The position numbers were made by a program, and so were the translations under genes. The notes below the pieces were generated by a model. The model ran no database searches, had not been told where the DNA came from, and worked only from the letters and a program-made list of their open reading frames with translations. A stretch of DNA of 64,000 bases, from positions 682,001-746,000 of the forward strand of contig NZ_LIWB01000001.1 in assembly GCF_001905725.1 (NCBI RefSeq), written 5' to 3'. How positions within the stretch are numbered: position 1 is the stretch's first letter; each line of letters starts with the position of its first letter. Of the stretch, positions 43,525-52,269 are shown piece by piece. The DNA comes from Streptomyces sp. CB02400 (GTDB lineage Bacteria > Actinomycetota > Actinomycetes > Streptomycetales > Streptomycetaceae).

Positions 43525-45131
43525 CCGCACCCCTGTCGTACAGCCACGGCACCAGTACGACCCCACTGCTCGGCGACACCATCGGCGCCAACCTCGGCCG
43601 GGCCGTCACCGCGTGGCCCGACCGCGAGGCCCTCGTCGACGTGGAGTCCGGACGGCGCTGGACCTACGCCGAGTTCGGCGCCGCCGTCGACGAGGTGGCG
43701 CGCGGACTGCTGGCGAAGGGCATCGAGACGGGCGACCGGGTCGGCATCTGGGCCATCAACTGTCCCGAGTGGGTCCTGGTGCAGTACGCCACCGCCCGCA
43801 TCGGCGTCATCATGGTGAACATCAACCCGGCCTACCGGGCACACGAGTTGGAGTACGTGCTCAAGCAGTCCGGTATCTCGCTGCTGGTCTCCTCGCTCGC
43901 CCACAAGGGCAGCGACTACCGGGCACTGGTGGACCAAGTGCGCGGAGCCTGCCCCGACCTGCGGGAGACCGTCTACATCGGCGACCCGTCCTGGGACGCG
44001 CTGACCGAGGGCGCGTCCGCCGTACCGGCCGAGCGACTCGACGCGATCGCCGCCGGGGTGAGCTGCGAAGACCCGGTCAACATCCAGTACACCTCGGGCA
44101 CGACGGGCTTCCCGAAGGGCGCCACGCTCTCCCACCACAACATCCTCAACAACGGCTACTGGGTGGGCCGTACCGTCGGCTACACCGAGCAGGACCGCGT
44201 CTGCCTGCCGGTGCCGTTCTACCACTGCTTCGGCATGGTCATGGGCAACCTGGGCGCCACCTCCCACGGCGCCTGCATCGTCATCCCGGCCCCCTCCTTC
44301 GAGCCGAAGGCCACCCTGGAGGCCGTCCAGCGGGAGCGCTGCACCTCGCTCTACGGCGTGCCCACCATGTTCATCGCCGAACTGAACCTGCCCGACTTCG
44401 CGTCGTACGACCTCACCTCGCTGCGCACCGGCATCATGGCGGGTTCGCCGTGCCCGGTGGAGGTGATGAAGCGGGTGGTCGCGGAGATGCACATGGAGGA
44501 GGTCTCCATCTGCTACGGCATGACCGAGACGTCTCCCGTGTCGCTCCAGACCCGCATGGACGACGACCTGGAACACCGCACCGGCACCGTCGGCCGGGTG
44601 CTGCCGCACATCGAGGTCAAGGTCGTCGACCCGGCCACCGGGGTGACCCGACCGCGCGGCACCGCAGGGGAGTTGTGCACCCGCGGCTACAGCGTGATGC
44701 TCGGCTACTGGAACGAGCCGGAGAAGACCGCCGAGGCCGTCGACGCGGGCCGCTGGATGCACACCGGGGACCTCGCGGTGATGCGCGAGGACGGCTACGT
44801 GGAGATCGTCGGCCGCATCAAGGACATGATCATCCGGGGCGGGGAGAACATCTACCCGCGCGAGGTCGAGGAGTTCCTCTACGCCCACCCGAAGATCGCG
44901 GACGTCCAGGTCGTCGGGATCGCGCACGAGCGGTACGGCGAGGAGGTGCTCGCCTGTGTCATCCCGCGCGATCCGGCCGACCCGCTCACCCTGGAGGAAC
45001 TGCGCGCCTTCTGCGCGGACCGCCTCGCCCACTACAAGATCCCGAGCCGGCTCCAGCTCCTCGACACCTTCCCGATGACGGTGTCCGGGAAGGTGCGCAA
45101 GGTGGAGCTGCGGGAGCGGTACGGCAGGTGA
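43521..45131 (+). CDS. Fatty-acyl-CoA ligase (FadD-like, ANL superfamily)
   Basis: A 536-residue AMP-forming ligase with YTSGTTGFPKGATLSHHN (P-loop, about residues 190-207), YGMTETSPVS, WMHTGDLAVMREDGYVEIVG, RIKDMIIRGGENIYPREVEE and the catalytic lysine in MTVSGKVRKVELRERYG. This pattern is that of the medium- and long-chain fatty-acyl-CoA ligases (FadD35-like) found across actinobacteria. GTG 43521 overlaps the previous stop (GTGA). The pair may activate related acids of different chain length or act sequentially under one regulator. No beta-oxidation gene follows. Confidence 0.92.
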   Translation: MTAPLSYSHGTSTTPLLGDTIGANLGRAVTAWPDREALVDVESGRRWTYAEFGAAVDEVARGLLAKGIETGDRVGIWAINCPEWVLVQYATARIGVIMVNINPAYRAHELEYVLKQSGISLLVSSLAHKGSDYRALVDQVRGACPDLRETVYIGDPSWDALTEGASAVPAERLDAIAAGVSCEDPVNIQYTSGTTGFPKGATLSHHNILNNGYWVGRTVGYTEQDRVCLPVPFYHCFGMVMGNLGATSHGACIVIPAPSFEPKATLEAVQRERCTSLYGVPTMFIAELNLPDFASYDLTSLRTGIMAGSPCPVEVMKRVVAEMHMEEVSICYGMTETSPVSLQTRMDDDLEHRTGTVGRVLPHIEVKVVDPATGVTRPRGTAGELCTRGYSVMLGYWNEPEKTAEAVDAGRWMHTGDLAVMREDGYVEIVGRIKDMIIRGGENIYPREVEEFLYAHPKIADVQVVGIAHERYGEEVLACVIPRDPADPLTLEELRAFCADRLAHYKIPSRLQLLDTFPMTVSGKVRKVELRERYGR

Positions 45132-45336
45132 GGCCGGGACGGACTCGTACTTCTGAATTACGGGGGTGTTTCACTTACGAGGTGCCTTGCCGGTCGGGGC
45201 CGAGAGAAGTGCGGAAACCCTCGTATTCCAGCTCGGCAGGCACTTCTGTGCGTCAGGCCCTCCCCCTTCCGGTCACCGGTCAGTGGGGTCGGGTGGATAC
45301 AATACGCTTCTGGTGATCTACACAGAAGAGGGCATT

Positions 45337-45672
45337 GTGAAGAAAGCGCGCATATGTCTCGTGGTGGTGGCGGCCACTCTCATGGCCGCCTCGTGCAGCG
45401 GAAGTGATACGTCTGTCGACACGTCCCGCCTGACGGACCGGGAAAAGGAATGGGTCGAGTTTTCCTATGCGCACGAGAAGGACGACGAGATCAAACAGGC
45501 GTGGGGAGAACTGACCGCCGAAGGCGTCAAATCCTACCTTGATCAGCAGCGTCCTCGCCTGTGCGGCGACACGGCGTCACTGATGCAGAGCCTGAAGGAA
45601 GCGGGCTACGAGGCAGGCGAAATGCAGGAGTACAAGCAGAAGACCGAAGAACTCATCTGCTCGCCCCTGTAG
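45337..45672 (+). CDS. Small lipoprotein of unknown function
   Basis: This 111-residue protein starts at GTG 45337 with a signal peptide KKARICLVVVAATLMAASC ending in a lipobox MAASC. The mature 85 residues are polar and helical (LTDREKEWVEFSYAHEKDDE, KQAWGELTAEGVKSYLDQQR) with two further Cys, probably a disulfide. Codon usage is less GC-biased than the neighbours (for example AAA, GAA, TCA and CTT codons), in line with an acquired region. It is not part of a recognised family. It lies just before a decayed transposase, and the ribosome binding site is GAAGAGGG. Confidence 0.8.
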   Translation: MKKARICLVVVAATLMAASCSGSDTSVDTSRLTDREKEWVEFSYAHEKDDEIKQAWGELTAEGVKSYLDQQRPRLCGDTASLMQSLKEAGYEAGEMQEYKQKTEELICSPL

Positions 45673-45678
45673 AGCGTC

Positions 45679-46014
45679 TTGTCCGGGCGGGGCTGTCCGG
45701 CGACGCTTCGGTGGCGGGTCGCTGTGAGGCTGTTGAGGCGACAGCGCCCGTATCCCGGCGACCTGTCCGCTGCGGGCTGGGAGCTGATCGGACCCGCGCT
45801 CACCGCCTGGCGGGCGGAACGCGGAGGCAAGGGCCTCGACATCGGCTACCGCACCAAAGCCATCGACCACGGCGCCCGCCCCGGCATCGACGTCGAAGTC
45901 GTCCAGCGTGAACCAGGAGCCAAAGGCTTCAAAGTGATTCCCCGGCGTTGGGTGGTCGAGCGGACATTCGGCCGGCTCACCCGGGAATCCACCCCGAACC
46001 GGCGCGACACCTGA
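45679..46014 (+). pseudogene. IS5-type transposase remnant with large internal deletion
   Basis: The open frame fuses the transposase N-terminus ([20 protein letters not shown]) directly to a C-terminal part ([23 protein letters not shown] then [15 protein letters not shown]; quoted in pieces). In intact IS5-family transposases about 150-160 residues with the catalytic DDE lie between these. The catalytic centre is therefore gone and the C-terminus after RLTRE is also changed, ending in STPNRRDT. It cannot transpose. No clear terminal inverted repeats were found. Confidence 0.8.
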
Positions 46015-46109
46015 ACCTCGAACCGGACAACCCTGCCGGGACAGAACGCCCTTTCGCGGGGTGGAGGTCCCTGCCGGGGACAGCAGGGACCTCCACGTCC
46101 GAAAGCCGG

Positions 46110-46808
46110 TTACTCGCTCTGCGTCACCGCGCCCCCGAGGACTCTCAGCGAGTACTTGTCATACGCCCGGTGCAGAACCATCGTCACCGGCCCCGAGGTG
46201 AACACCCCGCTGACAACGTACTCCTTCTTGTTTCCCGTCTCGGCGACCCTTTTCGCATACAGCGAATCGGTCTCCTTCTTCGCCTGCTCGAGCCACGAGG
46301 ACGCCTTGCTGTGGTCGACTCCCGCCACATCGAGTCCGGTACAGGCGGCGAGGAAGTCGAAACCATCGGATCGGTTCGCGCCGACTCTGCACAGAAGGGA
46401 CGACATGTTCTCGTGATCGGCGTATCCGGCCGAAACCGTCATCCCGTTCCCGCCGCGTCCGTGGACGTAGGTTCTTTCTTTTCCGTCGGGCATCTCCTGT
46501 TCGACGGGTTTGTCCAGCTTCAGCTTCCAGTCCTTCGAGAGCCCGGTGAGGAAGTCCTTACCGGTGTATCCGGCGGCCATCGTGTCCGCCGCGCCGAAGC
46601 TGGGCTGCTTGTCGCTGGTCACCGCGTGCTTCGGCAGATCGGCGGCACGTGGTGCGGTCCGCGTCCTGGATGCCTCGGGATGAGGCGCTGCGGCCTTCGA
46701 ACGGTCGGACGCTGCCGTCGTGGAGTTGCTCTGGCCGCAGGAGGCGGCTCCCGCCGCGCCGATGACGACAGTCATCAGCACGGCGGGAACACGGACGGCG
46801 GCGCGCAT
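46110..46808 (-). CDS. Exported lipoprotein of unknown function
   Basis: A 232-residue protein beginning MRAAVRVPAVLMTVVIGAAG with a lipobox-like GAASCGQ, so it should be anchored to the outer face of the membrane. The mature part has an Ala/Ser-rich spacer, then a folded domain of about 170 residues (from AVTSDKQPSFGAADTM) with two more Cys (LLCRVG, LAACTGLD). ATG 46808 overlaps the TGA of the large upstream gene (ATGA), so it is translationally coupled and probably works with that protein. The family is unrecognised. Confidence 0.82.
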   Translation of the reverse strand: MRAAVRVPAVLMTVVIGAAGAASCGQSNSTTAASDRSKAAAPHPEASRTRTAPRAADLPKHAVTSDKQPSFGAADTMAAGYTGKDFLTGLSKDWKLKLDKPVEQEMPDGKERTYVHGRGGNGMTVSAGYADHENMSSLLCRVGANRSDGFDFLAACTGLDVAGVDHSKASSWLEQAKKETDSLYAKRVAETGNKKEYVVSGVFTSGPVTMVLHRAYDKYSLRVLGGAVTQSE

Positions 46809-49804
46809 CACAGGCCACCGTCGACAAGGGCGCACGGGCCGGGATCCGCGTAGTTGAACGGAACGAAGGCGATCGCGTCGAACACCACGTTGTCGTCTCC
46901 GGTGCCGCCCTTGTGGATGTTGTCCATCTCGATCCGGCCACCCTTCCAGAAGGTGAAGGTGCCCATCTCGAACCAGGTGTCCTTCCCCGCGCTGCGGGTT
47001 CCCTGGTTGACATTGCAGTAGTCGGGTTTGGCGCCCGCCGTGTTGTCACCCGGGATGAAGTCGTAGCGGACGACCGCTTCCGCTCCGTGGGCGGGCAGGT
47101 GGACGTAGACCTTGTAGCGCTGGCCGGGCTGGTCTCCGGAGGGGAGCTTGGCCTGGTTGACCTGCCACCGGCCGGTGACCCTGTGGAAGGGCTCGGTGTA
47201 TTCGTAGCTGTGCGTGAAGTAGACGTGGTGGTCGTACCCGGCGCCGAGCTGGTGGAGGTCGATGCCGGCGATGTAGGGGGTCGCACGGAACGAGCCGTCG
47301 TCCCTCTGCATGGTGAAGTTGTCGCCGACCTGGAGGGTGAACTTGCCGTCGTCGGCTGCCTCGAAGTCCCCGCACCCGTAGGTGTCCTCGTGCTCTCCGA
47401 GGTTGTCGACGATGATGGCACCGGTGTAGACGCTCGGGTGGTCGATGCACGGGCCGTGACCGTACTTGCTCTGGAGTGCGGGCTCTCCCGAGCCGAGCGA
47501 GTAGCTGAGCTTCTCGGTGGTGGAGTTACTGGTGCTCTGCGAGCTGCCCATCCAGTTCACCGAGCCGTCCCAGCGGCACTGCTCGTCCCAGCTCGGGCAC
47601 GGGTCGGCCGCGTCCGGGTCGCACGCGTTGATGCCGGGGTCGCAGAACAGGTCGTGCGGGGCGTCCGTGATGCGGCCGAGCGGCATGTTCGGCTCGGAGT
47701 ACGACTCTTCCCCGTTCCAGGTCAGCTGCGGGGTCTCGGCCCAGCCGAGGACCTTTTCCTGGTAACTCCATTCGCTGGGGGTGGAGGCGTCCTCATAGCT
47801 GTCGCGCAGGAACAGGTGCCGGTCGGCGGGGTAGCTCGGGTTGACCGGGTTGTTGAAGAAGCCCAGACCGACGGAGCCGGAGGTGTAGACGCCGGAGTTG
47901 TAGCCCCACAGCGCCGTGTACCAGTTCTCGAGGTAGGCCGGGCTGCCGTTGTTGGTGTTCATGCCCAGCGCCTTGAGCTGGTTCCACTTCTCGGCCAGGA
48001 TCTCCAGACCGGCGGCGATGTTCGCCGCGTAGTCGGTGGTGATGGCGCCGGCGCGCAGGGCGTCGTACTGCGTGGAGTGCTCCCAGGACATGCCGGTCGT
48101 CACCTGGGCGATGCCGTAGCCGCAGTCGGCCTTGGACCGGTCGGGGTAGTAGTGGATGCCGTTCTCGTTGCCGAACCAGTCCGACCTGGTGACGTTGCCC
48201 GAGTCACCGTTCATGGAGTGCCAGGAGGCCTGCTTGAAGTTGGACTCCTGGGCGAGGATGCCCAGCATGACCTGTGCGGGAATCTCGCCTCCGCCGGTCA
48301 GTTTCGGCTTGGGGAACAGGCCCTGCGGGGTGTAGGCGGCAAGCCCGGTGTCGTGCCAGTTCTGCGGGCGGGTGATTGTCAGAGTGCCGTGAACGGCCTG
48401 GTCGACCGCCCACTCGACCTGGTTCGCGCTGGCCTGGAGAGCCTGGCGCTTGGGGTCGTTGCGCTTGACGATGCAGGGGGTTTCCATCTGCCCGATCAAG
48501 CCGTAGTGGTCCACACCGGATCCGGACAGGCACTGTGATTCCGGCCCGCCCTCGCCGCAGGTGGGAGGATCGTCGTCATCGGCCGTGACGAACGCGGCCG
48601 GGTCCATCGGCAGCGAGGTGTCCGGCTTCGGCCGCCTGCGGTCGGCGTCGACGAGCGTGGTGGCCTTCGCGCCGGTCTTGAGCGCGGTCGCCTTGACGGT
48701 CAGTGTTCCGGCGCCCTGCTTCGAGGCGGAGCCGATGCGGGTGGTGAGGCCCTTCATCTGCTCGGAGAACACCGAGTGGGTCACCAGGTGACGGTGGCGG
48801 GAGATTCCGGTCACGCGTCCGTCCACGGCGTGCTTGAAGAGCCCCGGGGCGTCGCTGGTGTCGATTCCCTTCACCTGCCCGACGACCGCGGCGCCGTCGG
48901 CCACGGGGAGGAGTTCGACCTTCCCCTTGGGGGCTCGGCCCAGTTCGGTGAAGTCCTTGCCGTTGAAGCGGGAGATGACGCTGCTCTTGCCGTCGACCGT
49001 GCCGATGTCCACGGTCCCGTTCTTCGAGGCGGTCAGCGCGAACATCGGGCCGGGCACCGCGGCGAGCTTGCGGGCGGACAGCTTCTTGCCGTCGCCCTTG
49101 AGGTCGACGAGGTTGCCGTCGAGCACGCCGAACGTGCCCTTCCGAGTGGGCGTGACATGGGTCAGGAAACCCTTGACCGTGCGGCGGGAGGACACCGCTC
49201 CGGTGGCCGCGTCGACCGATATGACCGTCGTCGAGCCGACGGACTCGTCGGTGGCCGAACTGGAGGTGAACGCCACCTCGTCGCCCGCTCCACAGCCCGG
49301 CGTGAAGTACGCCAGCTGTACCCGCTCGGGAACCTCGGTGACCTTGCCGTCGGAGAGACGGATCACCGCGGCGAACGCGCCTCTCGCGTACGCGCCGGGC
49401 TCGTTGGACCACATCGACGGGGCGTACACCGCTGCCGCGTAGTTCCCCGACCCCGTGGTACAGACGTAGCCCGTCCACGGGCCGACGTCCGACAGCTCCT
49501 TGCGGTTGAGGCGGGCGATCTCATAGAAGGAGAACGCGTCGCTCTCCCTCGCCGCGAGGATGTGCAGTCCCTCGGCGTCGCCGGTGGCCTGCACGATGGC
49601 GTCCGACGAAGAGGTGTAACCGGATCCCAGTTCCTTGCCGGGTGTGGAGAACAGACTGGGCGCCGTGTCGTCCGCGGCGGCAGGGGCCGTCTGCACCGTG
49701 GTGTCCGAGGAAACCAGCGGGACCGCGACCGCGGACGCCGCCACCAAGCTCAGAGCCATCAGCGGGTTCATGGAGAAATATCTCCTGAGACCTCTTATAC
49801 GCAT
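46808..49804 (-). CDS. Large secreted protein with lytic-transglycosylase-like and golvesin-like domains
   Basis: A 998-residue exported protein. The start MRIRGLRRYFSMNPLMALSL and APAAADD mark a signal peptide. Residues about 60-400 are rich in strands with GTTVISVDAATGAV-type repeats, likely a beta propeller. Residues about 505-690 contain a lysozyme/SLT-like fold: MLGILAQESNFKQASW with the catalytic-type Glu, DCGYGIAQVTTGM, and WYTALWGYNSGVY. The C-terminal 150 residues (from DGKFTLQVGDNFTMQRDDGS to the end, with TGRWQVNQAKLP) match golvesin/xanthan-lyase-type binding domains. It may bind and cut peptidoglycan. ATG 49804 follows GAGGAAGATT. It is the middle gene of an exported-protein operon. 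Confidence 0.85.
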   Translation of the reverse strand: MRIRGLRRYFSMNPLMALSLVAASAVAVPLVSSDTTVQTAPAAADDTAPSLFSTPGKELGSGYTSSSDAIVQATGDAEGLHILAARESDAFSFYEIARLNRKELSDVGPWTGYVCTTGSGNYAAAVYAPSMWSNEPGAYARGAFAAVIRLSDGKVTEVPERVQLAYFTPGCGAGDEVAFTSSSATDESVGSTTVISVDAATGAVSSRRTVKGFLTHVTPTRKGTFGVLDGNLVDLKGDGKKLSARKLAAVPGPMFALTASKNGTVDIGTVDGKSSVISRFNGKDFTELGRAPKGKVELLPVADGAAVVGQVKGIDTSDAPGLFKHAVDGRVTGISRHRHLVTHSVFSEQMKGLTTRIGSASKQGAGTLTVKATALKTGAKATTLVDADRRRPKPDTSLPMDPAAFVTADDDDPPTCGEGGPESQCLSGSGVDHYGLIGQMETPCIVKRNDPKRQALQASANQVEWAVDQAVHGTLTITRPQNWHDTGLAAYTPQGLFPKPKLTGGGEIPAQVMLGILAQESNFKQASWHSMNGDSGNVTRSDWFGNENGIHYYPDRSKADCGYGIAQVTTGMSWEHSTQYDALRAGAITTDYAANIAAGLEILAEKWNQLKALGMNTNNGSPAYLENWYTALWGYNSGVYTSGSVGLGFFNNPVNPSYPADRHLFLRDSYEDASTPSEWSYQEKVLGWAETPQLTWNGEESYSEPNMPLGRITDAPHDLFCDPGINACDPDAADPCPSWDEQCRWDGSVNWMGSSQSTSNSTTEKLSYSLGSGEPALQSKYGHGPCIDHPSVYTGAIIVDNLGEHEDTYGCGDFEAADDGKFTLQVGDNFTMQRDDGSFRATPYIAGIDLHQLGAGYDHHVYFTHSYEYTEPFHRVTGRWQVNQAKLPSGDQPGQRYKVYVHLPAHGAEAVVRYDFIPGDNTAGAKPDYCNVNQGTRSAGKDTWFEMGTFTFWKGGRIEMDNIHKGGTGDDNVVFDAIAFVPFNYADPGPCALVDGGL

Positions 49805-49812
49805 AATCTTCC

Positions 49813-50361
49813 TCACAGCCAATCCGTACAACTGCCGTGGGTGGTCGGGAGGCTCGCGTCGACCGGTTTGTCCGATGTGGCGGTGGGGTTGTTGATGATG
49901 TACTTCAGCGGCTCGGGGTCGTATTGCGTGTGGACGTCGTTCCAGCACGCCTTCGCTGTCGTGGTCTTCCAGTTCTGCATCACGGTGTAGTCGCCCGCCA
50001 CGCCGTCGGGCAGCGGGCCCGACGCGGTGGACCGCTGAATGCCGCCGTCAGGATCACGTGTCGACCACAGCGTCAGGTACACGTAGTCGGGCGACGTGTC
50101 GAGATCGCGTGAGACCTTCGCCCATACGCCCTGACATTGCGGTGACCACATCAGCCGCACCACGACCGACGCATCCGGCTCGGCCACCTGCTGAAGAATC
50201 TCGGCGTCGTCGTCACACCCCATCTGAACGGGGTCCTTGCCCGAACAGGTGGCCCGCCAGCAGTCGGCTGCGGCTGCCGGTGACGCCTGGATTCCCTGGA
50301 AGGCTCCGGCCAGCAGCGTCAGGGCAGCCGCCGACAGCCCCCATTTACGTATGCCTTGCAC
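49813..50361 (-). CDS. Secreted DUF2690 domain protein
   Basis: The mature part is a DUF2690 domain: DCWRATCSGKDPVQMGCDDD, VVVRLMWSPQCQGVWAKV and a TVWS-like strand region with paired cysteines. The best start is GTG 50361 (MQGIRKWGLSAAALTLLAGA leader, cleaved after SPAAAA), since TGAGGTG lies six bases before it; longer upstream starts would put charged residues before the signal peptide. DUF2690 proteins are short secreted actinobacterial domains of unknown role. It is first in an operon with the 998-residue protein (8-bp gap) and the lipoprotein. Confidence 0.83.
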   Translation of the reverse strand: MQGIRKWGLSAAALTLLAGAFQGIQASPAAAADCWRATCSGKDPVQMGCDDDAEILQQVAEPDASVVVRLMWSPQCQGVWAKVSRDLDTSPDYVYLTLWSTRDPDGGIQRSTASGPLPDGVAGDYTVMQNWKTTTAKACWNDVHTQYDPEPLKYIINNPTATSDKPVDASLPTTHGSCTDWL

Positions 50362-50619
50362 ACATATCACCTCAGATTTTTCTTCTCCGTGCCGCATCGA
50401 GCGCAGCATGTCCTGCCGTTTGTGTATTGATGTGACGCCGAGTTGATCGATGCATGGTGCACTCGGTCGCACGCCGCCCACAGGTTGCCCATCAAGATCC
50501 CGTAAGAAAACCCAAGCCGGTAAAGGGTTGATCAAGTTATTCGCGGACGGCGGGAGGTTGTTGCATTTCCCGACGTGATGGCTCTGTTTCCCGTAGTCGG
50601 AGGTGATTTCAGTGGTCCT

Positions 50620-51074
50620 GCGACAGGGATGGCCCGTTGAGCCTTTTGCCCTCTCGCGCCGGAGCGGGGTGAAGGGCGAGGGCCGCCTTCACCGTGCCCG
50701 TGGTCCTGTTGGTGCCGCAGCGGAGCCCGCGCGGAGTCGCCGGCCTTTGAGCGTGGCCGTGACCTGCCCACCGGCGCGCCGGATCCTGGCGTGAGCGGTG
50801 TTGCGTCCCCGTCAGGTCGTGCGTCGTGCCGGGCAGCGCGGGCGATGCCCGCAGCAGTCTGCCGAGCGGGCCGTCCAGGACCCGGACGTTCACGCCGTGG
50901 TGCCGCTTCCAGCCGGAGGAACAGGGCCGGGTCCGCGGCGACCCCGAGACCGAACCCGGCCGCGAGCTGCGCACAGGTGTCACCGCACCGCAGGCGGGCC
51001 GGGGCGAGCGGGGCTCGACGCCCTGCGGTCGGCCGCCGCCGGCGGGCGGACGCGTGGAGCTCCTGGCGGGACAC
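50620..51074 (-). pseudogene. Second decayed IS5-type transposase, several frameshifts
   Basis: Pieces of one transposase appear in different frames on the minus strand: RLRCGDTCAQLAAGFGLGVA (about 50985-50940), then KRHHGVNVRVLDGPLGRLLR with ASPALPGTTHDL (50908-50806), then TVKAALA and QKAQRA (about 50695 and 50648). In intact relatives these are continuous as the HTH region, RHGVNVQVL...ASPALPG and the C-terminal segment. It is thus a multi-frameshift remnant of a different IS5 group than that at 45679. Confidence 0.7.
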
Positions 51075-51174
51075 GGTGGAACTTGGCCGTGACAGCTCCT
51101 GCCGGGAGCTTCGTCGCGCTGCGGAGTCGCCCGACCGACGTACATCGCCTTCAGGCCGGGATCAGTTCACTGTC

Positions 51175-51208
51175 GACGCCCTCTCCGGTATTTCCCGGAG
51201 AGGGCGTC
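51175..51208. terminator. Hairpin terminator
   Basis: Perfect 14-bp arms GACGCCCTCTCCGG (51175-51188) and its complement (51195-51208) with a 6-base loop, 14 bp past the stop of the double-GNAT gene on the minus strand. Confidence 0.85.
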
Positions 51209-51221
51209 TCGTGACGTCGTG

Positions 51222-52226
51222 TCAGGCGACGGCCCGCCGGAAGACCTGCCGTGAGCCGCCCTCCGGACCCGGAGCGGCGGCCTCGGCGGGGGTGAAGCCG
51301 AGCCGCTCGTAGAAGACACGGGCGCCGCTGACGACGGCACCGGGGTGGTCGGCCCCGAAGGTGACCACCTCGATGTCACCCGGCCCGCGCACCCACCGGC
51401 GCGTCGCCTCCGCCATCAGCGCGCCGCCGACGCCCGTTCCCCGGGCCTGGTGCGAGACGACGAGCCAGTGCACGTGATACGTCGGCGCCTCGCCACCGAA
51501 CAGCAGTCCGCCGAGGAGGTCCGGCCCCGAGGAGTCGGCGACGAGCGCCAGGGAGCCGGCGATGTGCTCCCGCACCGCGTCGTGGAAGCCCGGCTCCTCG
51601 ACCATCGGGCCGAACCACTGCTCGACCTGGGCCGCCAGGCCGAGGAAGCCGGGAAGGTCCTGCTCACGCGCCAGTCTGATCGTCATCCGGGCAGTCCGGC
51701 TCTCCTGCCGCGGGTGCGGGGGGACGTCCCGGCGCATGCACACGCGCGGCCACCGGTCGAGTCCGTGTCCGGCCTCCTCGGCGCGGATCCGCCGCAGGCC
51801 CGGTGTGAGTTCGGGCTCGTTCAGCGTGCGGAAGCCGAGGCGCGCGTAGTACGGGGCGTTCCACGGGACATCGGCGAACGTGGTCAGCGTCAGCGCGGTC
51901 AGGCCCCGTCCACGGGCGTGGGCGGCGGCGTGGTCGAGCAGCGCCCGGCCCACTCCCCGGCGGGCGGCGTCCGGGTGGACGGAGACCTGCTCCACGTGGA
52001 GGGCGTCGTCCACGGGTTCGGCGGTCAAGTACGCCACGGGCCGGCCTCGTTCGTCGGCCGCCACCCAGCAGCGGCCCGCCCGGCGGTAGCGCTCCAGCAC
52101 GTCCGGTGCGGGCGGGTCGTCGTCGGCGATCTCCGGCATGCCGAGGTCGCGGAACGGGGTGCCGGCGGCCCGTTCGATGTCCTGGAGGGCGGGCAGTTCA
52201 CCGGGTTCGGCGGGACGGATGCGCAT
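51222..52226 (-). CDS. Two-domain GNAT acetyltransferase
   Basis: A 334-residue fusion of two GNAT folds. The N-terminal domain (residues 1-165) holds the acetyl-CoA site VEQVSVHPDAARRGVGRALL; the C-terminal domain (from about 180, MTIRLAREQDLPGFLGLAAQ) holds WLVVSHQARGTGVGGALMAE and FYERLGFTP. Each carries the R/Q-x-x-G-x-G/A pyrophosphate loop. Double GNAT proteins acetylate small molecules such as aminoglycosides or act on tRNA/peptide amines, and one domain is often non-catalytic. It is monocistronic; the substrate is unknown. An internal ATG at the second domain would give a one-domain form. Confidence 0.88.
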   Translation of the reverse strand: MRIRPAEPGELPALQDIERAAGTPFRDLGMPEIADDDPPAPDVLERYRRAGRCWVAADERGRPVAYLTAEPVDDALHVEQVSVHPDAARRGVGRALLDHAAAHARGRGLTALTLTTFADVPWNAPYYARLGFRTLNEPELTPGLRRIRAEEAGHGLDRWPRVCMRRDVPPHPRQESRTARMTIRLAREQDLPGFLGLAAQVEQWFGPMVEEPGFHDAVREHIAGSLALVADSSGPDLLGGLLFGGEAPTYHVHWLVVSHQARGTGVGGALMAEATRRWVRGPGDIEVVTFGADHPGAVVSGARVFYERLGFTPAEAAAPGPEGGSRQVFRRAVA

Positions 52227-52269
52227 CCGCCGAGTATCGGATGCCGGTGGCGGGCTCGTCGCCGGGATT

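Larger units (their letters stand above)
50362..51221. other. Promoter region and remnant stretch
   Basis: From 50362 to about 50600 lies the AT-richer leader and promoter of the exported-protein operon, with no gene. From about 50620 to 51074 the minus strand carries a decayed transposase. From 51075 to 51221 there is no gene, only a terminator hairpin at 51175-51208. Confidence 0.6.

Noticed and set aside
41851..45131. The two AMP-dependent ligases as NRPS loading modules
   Set aside because: They lack carrier domains and have the stand-alone acyl-CoA ligase C-terminus with the catalytic lysine.
45337..51221. Intact prophage or integrative element
   Set aside because: No integrase, att-like direct repeat, tRNA target or phage structural gene was found; only two decayed transposases.
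50791..51312. Plus-strand frame over the second transposase remnant
   Set aside because: Arg/Ser/Pro-rich shadow translation; the meaningful peptides are on the minus strand in changing frames.
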